Below are positions 41,180 to 52,094 of a stretch of 64,000 nt of DNA, one piece after another. Source of the DNA: JBHGBM01 sp041946965 (GTDB lineage: Bacteria; Acidobacteriota; Terriglobia; Bryobacterales; Bryobacteraceae); NCBI GenBank assembly GCA_041946965.1, contig JBHGBM010000005.1, forward strand, positions 40,770-104,769, written 5' to 3'. Position numbers and translations under genes: made by a program. How positions within the stretch are numbered: position 1 is the stretch's first letter; the number at the start of each line of letters is the position of its first letter. The notes beneath the pieces were generated by a model. The model was not told where the DNA came from, searched no databases, and saw only the letters and a program-made list of their open reading frames with translations.

Positions 41180-41226
41180 ATTTGATCGAGCATCGAGCTA
41201 CATGAAGAGCAAATCTGGGGGTTGTG

Positions 41227-42249
41227 ATGAGTACCACCCGTAGAACGTTTCTTACCGGTTCGGCCGCCGCGCTGGCGGCGGCTCAACCCAAAGCCAAGGC
41301 AGGCAGCATCAAGCTGGGCCTGTACAGCATCACCTATGCCGGGCTCTGGTACCGCGGCCGGCCGCTCACCCTCGAAGAGGTGATCGACCGCGCCAAACAG
41401 TACGGCTACCAGGGCGTGGAAATCGGCGGCAAACGCCCGCACGGCAACCCGCTTGACATGCCCAAGGCGCGTTGCCAGCAGCTTCGCAAATACGCGGCGG
41501 ACAGGGGCATCGAAATCTTCGCCGTGGCCGGCAACAACGACTTTTCGAGCCCCATCCCCGAGCACCGCGAATGCCAGATTCTCTACACGCGGGAGATGAT
41601 GCGGATGACCGCCGACCTCGGTGCCAAAATCCTGCGCGTCTTTCTGGGCTGGCCGGGGGTCACCAAAGTGCCCGGACAGGGCGGCAGCTACGAACACGCG
41701 CGCAAGGTCTTCGCCGCCGAGCACGAAGGCTTCAGCGAGGAGCAGATCTGGGACTGGTGCCGCGAAAGCATGAAGGAATGCGCCCGCTACGCGCGCGATT
41801 TCGGCGTCACCCTGGCCTTGCAGAACCACAAGCCGGTAATCAAGGATTACCGCGACGTGCTGCGCATGGTGAAGGAAGTCGATTCCCCCAACCTCAAGGT
41901 CGTCTACGACGCGCCGCTGATGGACGACAAGAGCGAGGCCGCCATTCGCAAGGCCGCGTTCGAGGTCGGCGCCCTGCAAACCACTTCTCACTTCGGAGGC
42001 GAGTACGATCGCGACGCGTCGGGCAAGATCGTCAGCAAGGGTTCGGAAATCTATCCCTACTTCGTCCGCGCCATGCTGGACATCGGCTATCGCGGATATA
42101 TCAGCTACGAATTGTGCCACAGGCTGCCGGTGGTCAACGGCAATACCGTGGGACTGGAATACCCGGAAAAGAGCGCGCAACTGGCCGCGGAATTCATGCG
42201 GGGCGTGATCGCCGATGCGGAAAAAGCGCCGCGGCTCAAGAGCGCCTGA
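41227..42249 (+). CDS. Exported sugar phosphate isomerase/epimerase-like TIM barrel
   Basis: The protein has 340 residues. The start is the ATG directly after a GTG in the same frame. The N-terminus MSTTRRTFLTGSAAALAA is a Tat signal. The barrel contains VTLALQNHKPVIKDY, LKVVYDAPLMDD and HFGGEYDRD, less canonical metal positions than in IolO-type proteins. It lies 12 bases before a Gfo/Idh/MocA gene, a pairing common in this phylum and suggestive of joint oxidation and epimerisation of a sugar in the periplasm. Substrate unknown. Confidence 0.83.
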   Translation: MSTTRRTFLTGSAAALAAAQPKAKAGSIKLGLYSITYAGLWYRGRPLTLEEVIDRAKQYGYQGVEIGGKRPHGNPLDMPKARCQQLRKYAADRGIEIFAVAGNNDFSSPIPEHRECQILYTREMMRMTADLGAKILRVFLGWPGVTKVPGQGGSYEHARKVFAAEHEGFSEEQIWDWCRESMKECARYARDFGVTLALQNHKPVIKDYRDVLRMVKEVDSPNLKVVYDAPLMDDKSEAAIRKAAFEVGALQTTSHFGGEYDRDASGKIVSKGSEIYPYFVRAMLDIGYRGYISYELCHRLPVVNGNTVGLEYPEKSAQLAAEFMRGVIADAEKAPRLKSA

Positions 42250-42261
42250 CCAGGAGGAAGC

Positions 42262-43551
<1,290 letters not shown>

Positions 43552-43596
43552 GCATTGATTACCGGCCACAGGCGGACACGGATCGAGGTGCCGATT

Positions 43597-44709
43597 ATGA
43601 CAACGTCCAGACGCACGGCAATCGGAAGTTTCTTGATCCTCGCCCCGGAGGCGGTGCGCGGATCCCAGGCCAATTCCAGAATCTCGGTGGGGCTGATCGG
43701 TTCGGGCGACCGCGGATCCTTCGATGCCGCCATCGTGCACGCCGATCCGCGCGCGCGTGTTACCGCGTTGTGCGATCTATTCGACGATCAGATTGAGCGG
43801 GCCGCGGCCCGCATCAAAGTCGAGAAGCCGGCGGTCTACAAGGATTTCGAGAAGCTGCTCGCATCGAACGTGGATGCGGTCATCATCGCCACGCCGGTGT
43901 TCGAGCATCCGCGCATGCTCGAAGCCGCCGTTCAGGCGCGTAAACACGTTTACTGCGAAAAACCCGCCGGGGCGGACCTCGCGGGCTGCCGCCGCGTGAT
44001 TGCCGCGGGCCGCCGCGCGGATCCGAAGAAATGCCTCAGCTTCGGTTTCCAGCAACGCTACGGGCCGGTCTACCTGGAAGCCTACAAGGCGCTGCGCAAC
44101 GGCGATATCGGGGACATCACCATGGCGAGCGCGTTCTGGATGGGCGGCGGCCTGGGGCAGGAGGCCCCCGCCTCGGACCCGAACCCGAAAATCGCCAGGT
44201 TGCGCAACTGGTATGCCTACAAGGATCTCTCGGGCGACTTCATCGTCGAACAGGATTGCCATAACTTCGACGATCTGCACTGGTTCCTGGGCGCCCTGCC
44301 CGTCCGCTGCGCCGGATACGGCGGCCGGAAGCTGCGGCTAAACCAGGAGATCTTCGACCACCTTAGCCTGACTTACGAATTCCCCAACGGCGTGCACGTG
44401 AACTATCAGGCCTCGCAGATCACGCCCCCGGCGCTGCGCCGCGTCGGAGAGGAGTACGCTGGCAGCAAGGGGTCGATCGCGACATCGCGCAAGCGTTCGG
44501 TGATCTCCCGCGGGACGGAGTCCCAGGCCGTCGATTCCAAGCGCGACATCACCATTGACGCTCTCAGCGCGTTTCTCGGGCGCATTCTGAGCGGCGACGT
44601 GGAGAACGTGGCGGAACGGTCGGCCCTCAGCACCATGATCGCCCTGCTGGGGCGCGCCGCCATCTATACCGGCCGCGAGGCCACCTGGAAGGGCGAGTTC
44701 GGCTCTTAA
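43597..44709 (+). CDS. Exported Gfo/Idh/MocA family oxidoreductase
   Basis: The protein has 370 residues from the ATG at 43597, chosen because GAGG lies eight bases upstream and a Tat-like motif (TSRRTAIGSFL) then sits at the N-terminus. The NAD motif is GLIGSGDRGSFDAAI, the catalytic Lys is in VYCEKPAGADLAG, and the His motif is IVEQDCHNFDDLHWF. It is only distantly similar to the preceding gene's product, so the two probably act on different steps. It is part of the same transcription unit. Confidence 0.87.
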   Translation: MTTSRRTAIGSFLILAPEAVRGSQANSRISVGLIGSGDRGSFDAAIVHADPRARVTALCDLFDDQIERAAARIKVEKPAVYKDFEKLLASNVDAVIIATPVFEHPRMLEAAVQARKHVYCEKPAGADLAGCRRVIAAGRRADPKKCLSFGFQQRYGPVYLEAYKALRNGDIGDITMASAFWMGGGLGQEAPASDPNPKIARLRNWYAYKDLSGDFIVEQDCHNFDDLHWFLGALPVRCAGYGGRKLRLNQEIFDHLSLTYEFPNGVHVNYQASQITPPALRRVGEEYAGSKGSIATSRKRSVISRGTESQAVDSKRDITIDALSAFLGRILSGDVENVAERSALSTMIALLGRAAIYTGREATWKGEFGS

Positions 44710-44721
44710 GGTCCTCTTCTA

Positions 44722-46014
44722 ATGAGACGCCGGGAATTCCTGAAAACAAGCGCGGCGGTGTACGGAAGCGGGCAGCGGGAGAATCCCGCCTCCGCCCAGG
44801 GCGATTCCGCCGCGCACAAGACCCTGCCCCGCCAGGCTCTGCTGGCCCGGGCGCTTCAGGGCTGCGACTGGCTGGCGGGACCCGCGCAGGTGCTCGAAAA
44901 GGCGGATCCGTATTACGGCGCCATCCGAAGCGAGTATCTGCCCGCCTCCGGACACTGGCGGTTTTATCAGCCGGATTTCCAGGAGCCGTTCTGGCACACC
45001 GGACAGGCGGTGCGAGCACTGGTGCTGGCGCACGAACTGAGCCGCAATACGAAGTACCTGGATGCGGCCGTGCGCGGCGGCCAATACATGATCCACGGCC
45101 AGGTTCTCGACCGCGGCGATGCCCGGCACTACGGGTTCCTGTTCGAGCGCACCGCCAAAGGCGCCAGCACGGCTTCGCAACTGGAGGGTCTTTGCGCGCT
45201 GCTCGATCTGTACCGGGCCACGGGCGACCGCAAGTGGCGCGAGCGCTTCAAGCTGGGCCTGGACTGGATCGTGAAGAACCTCTACCGCGACGGGGAAGGC
45301 CGGTTCACCAACAACTACCTGCCGGCCGCGCGCCAGTTCGCGCCGCCGGAGCGCTCCCGCCCGTTGATCGATGACGCCACGCTGTATCTGGCCTGGCTCG
45401 AGTTCAAAGAGCCCGCTTACCTGCGCATGTTCGGCGAGATCGCCGGCCGCCTCCTGCGCGACGAGGACCCGCCCGGCAACTGGATCCGCTACCAACCCTG
45501 CCGCACGGACGCGTTCGGCGGCCAGGGCCAGATTCACCCGCGCCAGGCCTGGTGGTGGGGATACCCCATGCTTGCGGCCTACGACGCGTTTCAGGACGAG
45601 AAGTACCTGAAAGCGGCCGCGCGCACGGCGGACTGGTACATTGAAAACAGCAGCCTCGATGGCGCCTGCTATTACCACAACACTCGCAACGCCCGGCACC
45701 TGAGCTTCGATTTCTGCGTTTCGGCCACCGGCTGCGCAGGCGTGATCTATGCGGATCTCTGGAAGCGCACCGGGCAAGCGAAATACCGGGCCGCGATCGA
45801 GAAGACGCTGGGATTCCTGCTGCGCGCGCAGTTCGGGCCATCCGCCGGCGACCCCAACCTGCGGGGCGCGTTTTTCGAAGGCCTGCAACCGCCGGATGGC
45901 ACGGGACGGCAGCAGTACTATATTCGTGACATTTCTACGACCTTCGCGGTGCGCGCCATGCTGGAGATCCTGCGCGCGTTCCCGGATGCGCAAGTTGGAT
46001 ACCAGGAGTTCTGA
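44722..46014 (+). CDS. Exported alpha/alpha-toroid (six-hairpin glycosidase-like) protein
   Basis: The 430-residue protein has a Tat-like start (MRRREFLKTSAAV). The repeated helical hairpins (AVRALVLAHELSRNTKYLDA; GLCALLDLYRATGDRKWRE; YADLWKRTGQAKYRAAIEK) are typical of six-hairpin glycosidases such as GH88/GH105 or epimerase-type enzymes. I cannot assign a GH family or catalytic residues. It lies in the polysaccharide block, immediately before the alpha/beta hydrolase gene with no spacing. Confidence 0.7.
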   Translation: MRRREFLKTSAAVYGSGQRENPASAQGDSAAHKTLPRQALLARALQGCDWLAGPAQVLEKADPYYGAIRSEYLPASGHWRFYQPDFQEPFWHTGQAVRALVLAHELSRNTKYLDAAVRGGQYMIHGQVLDRGDARHYGFLFERTAKGASTASQLEGLCALLDLYRATGDRKWRERFKLGLDWIVKNLYRDGEGRFTNNYLPAARQFAPPERSRPLIDDATLYLAWLEFKEPAYLRMFGEIAGRLLRDEDPPGNWIRYQPCRTDAFGGQGQIHPRQAWWWGYPMLAAYDAFQDEKYLKAAARTADWYIENSSLDGACYYHNTRNARHLSFDFCVSATGCAGVIYADLWKRTGQAKYRAAIEKTLGFLLRAQFGPSAGDPNLRGAFFEGLQPPDGTGRQQYYIRDISTTFAVRAMLEILRAFPDAQVGYQEF

Positions 46015-47247
46015 ATGTTGCGATTGCCGTTGCTGGTGGTTTCAGCCGCCGTGTTGGCCGCTTCCGCCGTCACGCCCGAGCAGGAACAACAGTGGCGCGC
46101 CCTGATCCGGAAGACGCTGTTCATTTCGGATTCCCTCCCTGCCCTGGCGCCGGAAACCCACGGCCGATTCGAGCCGGAACCCGGCGTAATCGCGGAGCGC
46201 GTCACCTATGGGACGCAGTTCGGCATGCGCATTCCCGCCATTCTTTACCGCCCGAAAGCGGTGAAGGGCAAGGCTCCCGCGCTGATCGTGGTCAACGGCC
46301 ACGGCGGCGACAAGTACAGTTGGTATGCGTTCTACACCGGGATTCTGTACGCGCGGGCCGGCGCTGTGGTGCTGACCTACGATCCGGCCGGGGAGGGCGA
46401 GCGCAATATCGACCGCAAGTCGGGCACCCGCGCGCACGATAAAGTAGAGCCGCCGGCGGAGTTGGCGCAGCGGCTGGCCGGGCTGATGGCCACCGATCTC
46501 ATGCAGGCCGTCTCCTACCTGCGCAGCCGTCCCGAGGTGGATCCGGCGCGCATCGCGGCCACCGGTTACTCCCTCGGTTCGTTCGTCGTCTGCATCACCG
46601 GCGCGATTGAGACCCGGCTGCGGGCATGCATCCCCGTGGGCGGCGGCAACCTCGATGGCCCCGGCGAGTACTGGGATCGCACCAAGCCCATGTGCGTGGG
46701 CACGCCCTACCGGTCGCTCATGGTGCTGGGAGACCGCCCGGCAATCATCTACGCGCTCCACGCTTCCCGCGGGCCGGCGCTGGTGTTCAACGGCACCGGC
46801 GATGACGTGGTTGCCATCCCCACGCACCTCGAGCCCTTCTTCGAAGAACTCCGGAAGCGCGTCGTGCTGCTGCGTGGCAGGCGCGAAGGGGTTTTCGAGA
46901 CCGCCTGGGAGCAGGACACCAGCCACCGTCCCTATTTTGTGACCCGTCCGGTGGTCCTGTGGCTGGAACGAATTCTCGATCTTCCGAATTGGAACGCCGG
47001 CGAGATAGCGCGGATGCCCGAGACTCACATCAGCGAATGGGCGGCCGAAAGAGGCGTGCCGCTCGATCCTCTGTATGCGACGGAAAAGCGCGAAGGCGGC
47101 ACTCGCGCGCTGGGTGCAGGCGTGCCGGGGCTCACGCGGGATCAGCTCAGCGTTTTTTCCTTCGAACAGTGGAGCAGGCAAAAGGACCGCATGATTCACG
47201 AAACCTGGCTCAAGCAGGCCAAGAGCCGCATAGGCGCCGCGCAGTGA
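46015..47247 (+). CDS. Exported alpha/beta hydrolase, paralogue of the one at 38.5 kb
   Basis: The protein has 410 residues with a signal peptide (MLRLPLLVVSAAVLAASA). The nucleophile elbow is ATGYSLGSFVVCITG, and shared blocks with the 38516-39772 product include VTYGTQFGMRIPAI, VVNGHGGDKYSWY and GEGERNIDRKSGTRAHD. It is likely a carbohydrate esterase. It starts right after the toroid protein stop and its end overlaps the UroD-like gene as GTGA. Confidence 0.85.
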   Translation: MLRLPLLVVSAAVLAASAVTPEQEQQWRALIRKTLFISDSLPALAPETHGRFEPEPGVIAERVTYGTQFGMRIPAILYRPKAVKGKAPALIVVNGHGGDKYSWYAFYTGILYARAGAVVLTYDPAGEGERNIDRKSGTRAHDKVEPPAELAQRLAGLMATDLMQAVSYLRSRPEVDPARIAATGYSLGSFVVCITGAIETRLRACIPVGGGNLDGPGEYWDRTKPMCVGTPYRSLMVLGDRPAIIYALHASRGPALVFNGTGDDVVAIPTHLEPFFEELRKRVVLLRGRREGVFETAWEQDTSHRPYFVTRPVVLWLERILDLPNWNAGEIARMPETHISEWAAERGVPLDPLYATEKREGGTRALGAGVPGLTRDQLSVFSFEQWSRQKDRMIHETWLKQAKSRIGAAQ

Positions 47248-48278
47248 AAATCCCGGTCAACGTCATCTTCAGCCCCGCATGGTGGCGGCGGCGGTATGGC
47301 ATCTCTTTCCAGGAGCCGTTCTACCTCGACGTGGAGACCCGCATCCGCAACGACGTGCTGATGCGCCGGGGCCTGTTCGAGACGTTCGGCATCGGCGAAC
47401 CCGATCCGCGGCCGCGGCCGGTGATCGGTTCCCGGCACATCGCGGGCGGATTCGTGATGGCCGCGCTGTTCGACGTCCCGGTGAGGTTCTCCGATGACCA
47501 GGCCGCCTGGGCGCTGCCCCGCAACCTGGACCGCGCTTCCATCTTGGCCCTGCGCGCCCCGGAGATCGAAACCGCCTGGCCGATGAACGTGCTCATCGGG
47601 CAGATGGACGCGCTCGAAGCAAGATTCGGCTACGTAACGGGCGACCTGGACATCGCGGGCATCCTGAATACCGCCCAGGAGATTCGCGGCAACGGCCTGT
47701 TCATGGATCTGCTCGAAGACGAGGAACTGACGGAGCACCTCTTCTCTATCGTGGCCGAAACGCAGGTCAGGGTGGCGCGCTGCCTGCGCCGGCGCACCGG
47801 GACTACTTCCATCTCGGTCAACAGGTCCATTCTGGACGTGGATCCGCGCATCCACCTCGCCAGCAACTGCTCGGTCAGCATGATCTCGCCGGAATTGTAC
47901 GGCAGGCGCATTCTCCGGCACGAGATGTACGCCGCACGGGAACTGGCGCCTTACGGGATTCATCACTGCGGCAACAACCTGCAAAAGTACGCGCGGCAGT
48001 ACGGCAGCATGGACCTGCGGTTTCTGGACGTGGGCGCCGGCTCGGATGTCGCCGCGTGCGGCCGCCTCTACCCCAATGCCTTCCTCAACCTGCGGCTCAG
48101 CCCGGTCCACCTGCTCCAGAACTCCGAAAACGATGTCTACACCGAAACCCTGGAGCTTCTGCGCGCGTGCGGGCGCCGCGAGAACGTGGGTGTCTGCTGC
48201 ATCAACATGGACGCCGCCACGCCGGACGCCAACGTGAAAGCCATGTTCGCCGCCGCGCGGGATTACAGTGGGAACTGA
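47244..48278 (+). CDS. Uroporphyrinogen decarboxylase-like (UroD/MtaA superfamily) protein
   Basis: The protein has 344 residues from GTG 47244, overlapping the hydrolase stop by four bases; the longer frame is a shadow. The fold-level signature of the UroD/MtaA/CmuA superfamily is seen in GNGLFMDLLEDEELTEHLF and IHHCGNNLQKYA, where His-Cys would bind zinc as in methyltransferases that work with corrinoid proteins. A heme-pathway role is unlikely in this gene context. Members next to sulfatases and Gfo/Idh genes may demethylate sugars, but no corrinoid protein is encoded nearby. Confidence 0.75.
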   Translation: MKIPVNVIFSPAWWRRRYGISFQEPFYLDVETRIRNDVLMRRGLFETFGIGEPDPRPRPVIGSRHIAGGFVMAALFDVPVRFSDDQAAWALPRNLDRASILALRAPEIETAWPMNVLIGQMDALEARFGYVTGDLDIAGILNTAQEIRGNGLFMDLLEDEELTEHLFSIVAETQVRVARCLRRRTGTTSISVNRSILDVDPRIHLASNCSVSMISPELYGRRILRHEMYAARELAPYGIHHCGNNLQKYARQYGSMDLRFLDVGAGSDVAACGRLYPNAFLNLRLSPVHLLQNSENDVYTETLELLRACGRRENVGVCCINMDAATPDANVKAMFAAARDYSGN

Positions 48279-48279
48279 T

Positions 48280-49638
48280 ATGCCGATGAACCGCCGCGCG
48301 TTTGGCAAGACCTTGTTGGGGGCGTTTGCCGCGGGCTCCGCGCCGCCGAACGTCGTTCTGTTCTTCATGGACGACCTGGGCTACGGGGATTTGGGCTGCT
48401 ACGGCGGCTTCATCCGCACGCCCAACATCGACCGCATGGCCAGAGAGGGCATGCGCTTTACCGCGTGCGATTCGGCCAATCCGCTGTGCTCGCCCTCCCG
48501 CGCGTCGCTGCTGACCGGACGCTACAACACCCGTACCGGCGTGCCGCGCGTCCTGAACCCTAAGTCCGAGGACGGCCTGAACACTGATGAGACCACCCTG
48601 GCCAACCTCCTGAAAACCACCGGCCACAGGACCATGTGCATCGGCAAATGGCACCTCGGCACGCGGCCGCAATATCTTCCGACGGCTCGAGGTTTCGACC
48701 GCTACTTCGGCATCCCTTACAGCAACGACATGAATCCCCGCGTGCTGATGCGCGATGCCGAGGTGATCGAAAAGGAGGCGCCGCTGGACACCTTGACCGG
48801 GCGCTACACCCAGACGGCCACGCAGTTCATCGACGAATGCGGGAAGGCGCCGTTCTTTCTATACTTCCCACACACGTACCCCCACATCCCGCTGGGCGCT
48901 TCGAAGCGTTTTCGCGGCAAATCGCCGCTGGGCATCTACGGCGACGTGGTCGAGGAACTGGATTGGAGCGTGGGCGAAGTGCTCGGCGCGCTGCGCAGGA
49001 ACGGTGTGGAGCGGCGGACCATGGTGATCCTCTCGAGCGACAATGGTCCCTGGTACCAGGGCAGCCCCGGACGCCTGCGCGGCCGCAAGGGCACGACCTG
49101 GGAAGGCGGCGTCCGCGAGCCGTTCCTGGTCCGCTGGCCGGGCGCCGTTCCGGCGGGGCGCGTCTGCCATGCGGCGATCTCGACCATGGACGTATTTCCC
49201 ACCGTGGCGCACGCCTGCGGCGCGAAGTTGCCGGCCAAGCCGCTGGACGGCATCGACATCTGGCCGCTGCTGACCGGCGCGAAGCAAGACCTGGAACGCC
49301 AGACCCTGCTCTACTTTCAGAACATCTACCTGGAGTGCGGGCGATGGAAGAACTGGAAGCTGCACGTCTCCCGCGCCAACACGCTCAAGTGGAGCCCCGC
49401 CCCGCCGGGAGGCGTCGTGCAACTGATGCTGCCCAAACCGGAGCTCTATGACCTCTCGATGGATCCCGACGAGAGCTATGACGTGGCGGACGAGCACCCC
49501 GGCATCGTCAGGCGCATGCTGGCGGAGATGGAGGCGGCCATGCAGACGTTCCCGCCCGATATCCGGAAAGCCTGGGACGAGATAAAGGCCCGCAAGGCGG
49601 CTCCCCTCGAGGCGGGCAACGTCCCGCGGCCGGCCTGA
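48280..49638 (+). CDS. Exported sulfatase
   Basis: The protein has 452 residues. An ATG two codons later is equally possible. The N-terminus PMNRRAFGKTLLGAFAAG is a Tat-like signal. FFMDDLGYGDLGCYG, the formylglycine site LCSPSRASLLTGRYN (Cys70), GKWHLGTRPQ and ILSSDNGPWYQG are intact. The layout resembles arylsulfatase A/GalNAc-6-sulfatase-type enzymes. It ends the plus-strand block, three bases from the convergent hydroxypyruvate isomerase-like gene. Confidence 0.93.
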   Translation: MPMNRRAFGKTLLGAFAAGSAPPNVVLFFMDDLGYGDLGCYGGFIRTPNIDRMAREGMRFTACDSANPLCSPSRASLLTGRYNTRTGVPRVLNPKSEDGLNTDETTLANLLKTTGHRTMCIGKWHLGTRPQYLPTARGFDRYFGIPYSNDMNPRVLMRDAEVIEKEAPLDTLTGRYTQTATQFIDECGKAPFFLYFPHTYPHIPLGASKRFRGKSPLGIYGDVVEELDWSVGEVLGALRRNGVERRTMVILSSDNGPWYQGSPGRLRGRKGTTWEGGVREPFLVRWPGAVPAGRVCHAAISTMDVFPTVAHACGAKLPAKPLDGIDIWPLLTGAKQDLERQTLLYFQNIYLECGRWKNWKLHVSRANTLKWSPAPPGGVVQLMLPKPELYDLSMDPDESYDVADEHPGIVRRMLAEMEAAMQTFPPDIRKAWDEIKARKAAPLEAGNVPRPA

Positions 49639-49641
49639 CCG

Positions 49642-50394
49642 TCACACGCTACAGATCCTCACCGCCTCTTCGAGACTCTTGAGCGGATCTCTCACGGGTA
49701 TGAACTCGTGCGCGACAAAACCGGTGAAGCCCAGGTCCGCAATGGCTTGCGCGATGCCGCGCCACTTGAGTTCCTGGGTGTCGTCCAATTCATGCCTGCC
49801 CGGTACGCCGCCGGTGTGGAAGTGGCCGATGTAGTGTATGTTCTCGCGGATGGTGCGGATCACGTCGCCTTCCATGATCTGCATGTGGTAGATGTCGTAC
49901 AAAAGCTTCATTCGGGGTGAATCCACGCGCCGGCAAACCTCGACGCCCCAGGCGGTGCGGTCGGCCATGTAGTCCTTGTGGTTCACCTTGCTGTTCATCA
50001 ACTCCAGGCAGACGGTGACGTTGTGATCTTCGGCGGCGCGGATGATGCGCCTGAGCCCCGCTACGGTGTTCTCGATGCCTTGCGCGTCGGAGAGGCCGCG
50101 CCGGTTGCCTGAGACCGCGATGAGGTTCGGCGCCCCGATGGCGGCGAGCCGCGGGATCATGTCCAGGCAGGCGGCTTCCAGGCGGTCGTGGTTCGCCCTG
50201 TCGCACCATCCCGCCGTGTTGTTGGAACCCGGGGGCGAAACCATCGAAGGAACGAGCCCGTGCTTGCGCGCCACCGGCCATTCATCGGGTCCGATCAGGT
50301 CGATTCCCTTGAGTCCCATGCGCGCGCCTTCACGCGCAAGATCTTCGATGGAGGTGTTCTTGTAGCACCAGCGTGCTACGGCTTGTTTGAACAT
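49642..50394 (-). CDS. Hydroxypyruvate isomerase-like TIM barrel
   Basis: The protein has 250 residues from the ATG at 50394 (AGGAA upstream). No export signal is visible, unlike most barrels here. Metal-site motifs VCLELMNSKVNHKDY, LLYDIYHMQIMEGD, GHFHTGG and VAHEFIP place Glu, Asp, His and Glu as in Hyi/OtnI enzymes. These isomerise hydroxypyruvate or 2-keto-tetronates. Actual substrate unproven. It is cytoplasmic and probably handles products of the polysaccharide block. Confidence 0.85.
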   Translation of the reverse strand: MFKQAVARWCYKNTSIEDLAREGARMGLKGIDLIGPDEWPVARKHGLVPSMVSPPGSNNTAGWCDRANHDRLEAACLDMIPRLAAIGAPNLIAVSGNRRGLSDAQGIENTVAGLRRIIRAAEDHNVTVCLELMNSKVNHKDYMADRTAWGVEVCRRVDSPRMKLLYDIYHMQIMEGDVIRTIRENIHYIGHFHTGGVPGRHELDDTQELKWRGIAQAIADLGFTGFVAHEFIPVRDPLKSLEEAVRICSV

Positions 50395-50453
50395 CACGCT
50401 TTCCTATTGCGGCCTGCCTGCCGTCCTGATTGTACCTCACGGGCACCATCGTC

Positions 50454-52094
50454 TTACCATCGTGCCAGGGCCCGCTCCCTCCAGCGCAGTTCGGCCGCCG
50501 GCCGGTCCCCCCGGACGGGCGTCAGAACCACGGTGAGCCTGAGATCGGCCGTCCTGCCGGGCAGGCGGACCACGAGCTTACGGGTGTCGCCGTTCGGGGT
50601 CTGCGGCGGCGATACCTGCGTCGAAACCGTGCCAAACACCGCGCCGGGCGGGGTTAGAACTTCAGCCCGGAGGACCCAGCTGTTGGACAGGTCCAGGCAA
50701 ACCCAGGCGAAGTCCCGGCCGAACCTGTGCCTGATAATGGGCGCCTTGGCAAAGGCGTCCTGGTCCGCGCCGTCGATCTGCAATGTATTGTGCGATTCGG
50801 TCTTGGTGCGGTAATACGTCCAGCGCAGCTTGCCGAAGTAGTCCGGAACGTCGTAACTGTTGCGGCCCAGGTCAACGGCCCAACGCATGCCGCCGGCGTC
50901 CAGCACAAAACTGCCGAGATCGAGGTGGGCGTGCCCGCGCCCGCCGCGATTCGCGCCGCCCTTGACACCCACAAAGACCGCTTCGGGATCGTCCCATGAA
51001 CTGCGCAACATGGCGACTTCCGCGGCGCGGAAATAGGCGTGGAGCGGCCACTTGGCTTGATCCGGCGAGGCCTGCGCCGGCTCGTACCAGGCCAGGTCCA
51101 GCGCGCCGGGCTTGCTCTGCTCGAGCTGCCTGGCCTGCCGCCAGGCGCACACCGGCGCGCGGAAGCGGCGCGCCAGCCAGAACAGTTCCGGCGCACCTTC
51201 GGGTTCCTCATCGCAATCGGCGTAGTTAAAAAGCTTGCCGGAAGGACCCGTCGCGTACACGCGGAAACGGCCGGTGGCGCCGAAGCCGCTCGTGGATGAG
51301 AGTTTGAAATCGTGACCCAGGGCCGATTGGAGACCGGCCAGCAGGCACACCGCATAGCGGGTTGCGTAATCCCAGTATTCCGGACCCTCCACCCACGCTC
51401 CGTCCGGCGTGTACGAGGACAGCGCGAGAGGAAACGACCGAAGCATGTAGCGGAGCACGGTGCGGGCCAGTTCCGGTTCGTCTTCGGCGATAGCCAGCGC
51501 TCCCAGGCCCACGCCTCCATTGCAGACTGGATTCCAGTTGAGCAGGTTGACGGCCCACCACCTTTTCTCCTCGTAGATCGGAATGGCGTCGCGCACGCCT
51601 TTCTCCGCGATGGCCTTGCGAAGCAGCGTGCGGTCATCCGGAGACAAATCCGGGTAGAGCCAGTCGTAACCGATGGCCACGGCGTGAGTCATCTCCGCCT
51701 TATCGAGGAAATTGGTGTTCCAGTTCGGAAACGCGGCCGCGGCGCGCAATTCCTTGAGGGCGCGTTCGAAATACTCCCGCTTGCGGTCCAGCCGGTACAG
51801 GAGCGCCAGCGTGTAGACACGCTCCAGACAGGCGCGGCTCAGGTGCAGGATTCTCCCGTTCACGAGCTCATACTGCACCGGCGGCGCAAGCTGGATTCGG
51901 CGAGCCTCCCCGGCCAGCCGCTTGTGCATCGAGCGCGCTTTCTCATCGGAGCCGGTGAGACGCCGGATGCGCTCGAGATCGGCGTCGAGCACAATCAATC
52001 GGGGGTGGCTCTTGCGCAGCCCGCGGGCCGGATCGGACGGCTGCGCCCGCAGCATGCCGATGGCTGCGAACAGCAGGACCGCGAGGCGTGGCAT
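50454..52094 (-). CDS. Exported heparinase II/III-like polysaccharide lyase
   Basis: The protein has 546 residues with a signal peptide (MPRLAVLLFAAIGMLRA). The N-terminal half is an alpha/alpha toroid (WNTNFLDKAEMTHAVAIGYD; NLLNWNPVCNGGVGLGALA, with candidate Asn/His catalytic residues). The C-terminal half is the beta-sandwich heparinase II/III domain (GGRGHAHLDLGSFVLDAGG; TESHNTLQIDG). Family enzymes cleave uronic-acid glycans such as heparin-like polymers or alginate by beta-elimination. It shares one base with the upstream mannonate dehydratase-like gene (TGATG), so the two are coupled. Confidence 0.88.
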   Translation of the reverse strand: MPRLAVLLFAAIGMLRAQPSDPARGLRKSHPRLIVLDADLERIRRLTGSDEKARSMHKRLAGEARRIQLAPPVQYELVNGRILHLSRACLERVYTLALLYRLDRKREYFERALKELRAAAAFPNWNTNFLDKAEMTHAVAIGYDWLYPDLSPDDRTLLRKAIAEKGVRDAIPIYEEKRWWAVNLLNWNPVCNGGVGLGALAIAEDEPELARTVLRYMLRSFPLALSSYTPDGAWVEGPEYWDYATRYAVCLLAGLQSALGHDFKLSSTSGFGATGRFRVYATGPSGKLFNYADCDEEPEGAPELFWLARRFRAPVCAWRQARQLEQSKPGALDLAWYEPAQASPDQAKWPLHAYFRAAEVAMLRSSWDDPEAVFVGVKGGANRGGRGHAHLDLGSFVLDAGGMRWAVDLGRNSYDVPDYFGKLRWTYYRTKTESHNTLQIDGADQDAFAKAPIIRHRFGRDFAWVCLDLSNSWVLRAEVLTPPGAVFGTVSTQVSPPQTPNGDTRKLVVRLPGRTADLRLTVVLTPVRGDRPAAELRWRERALARW

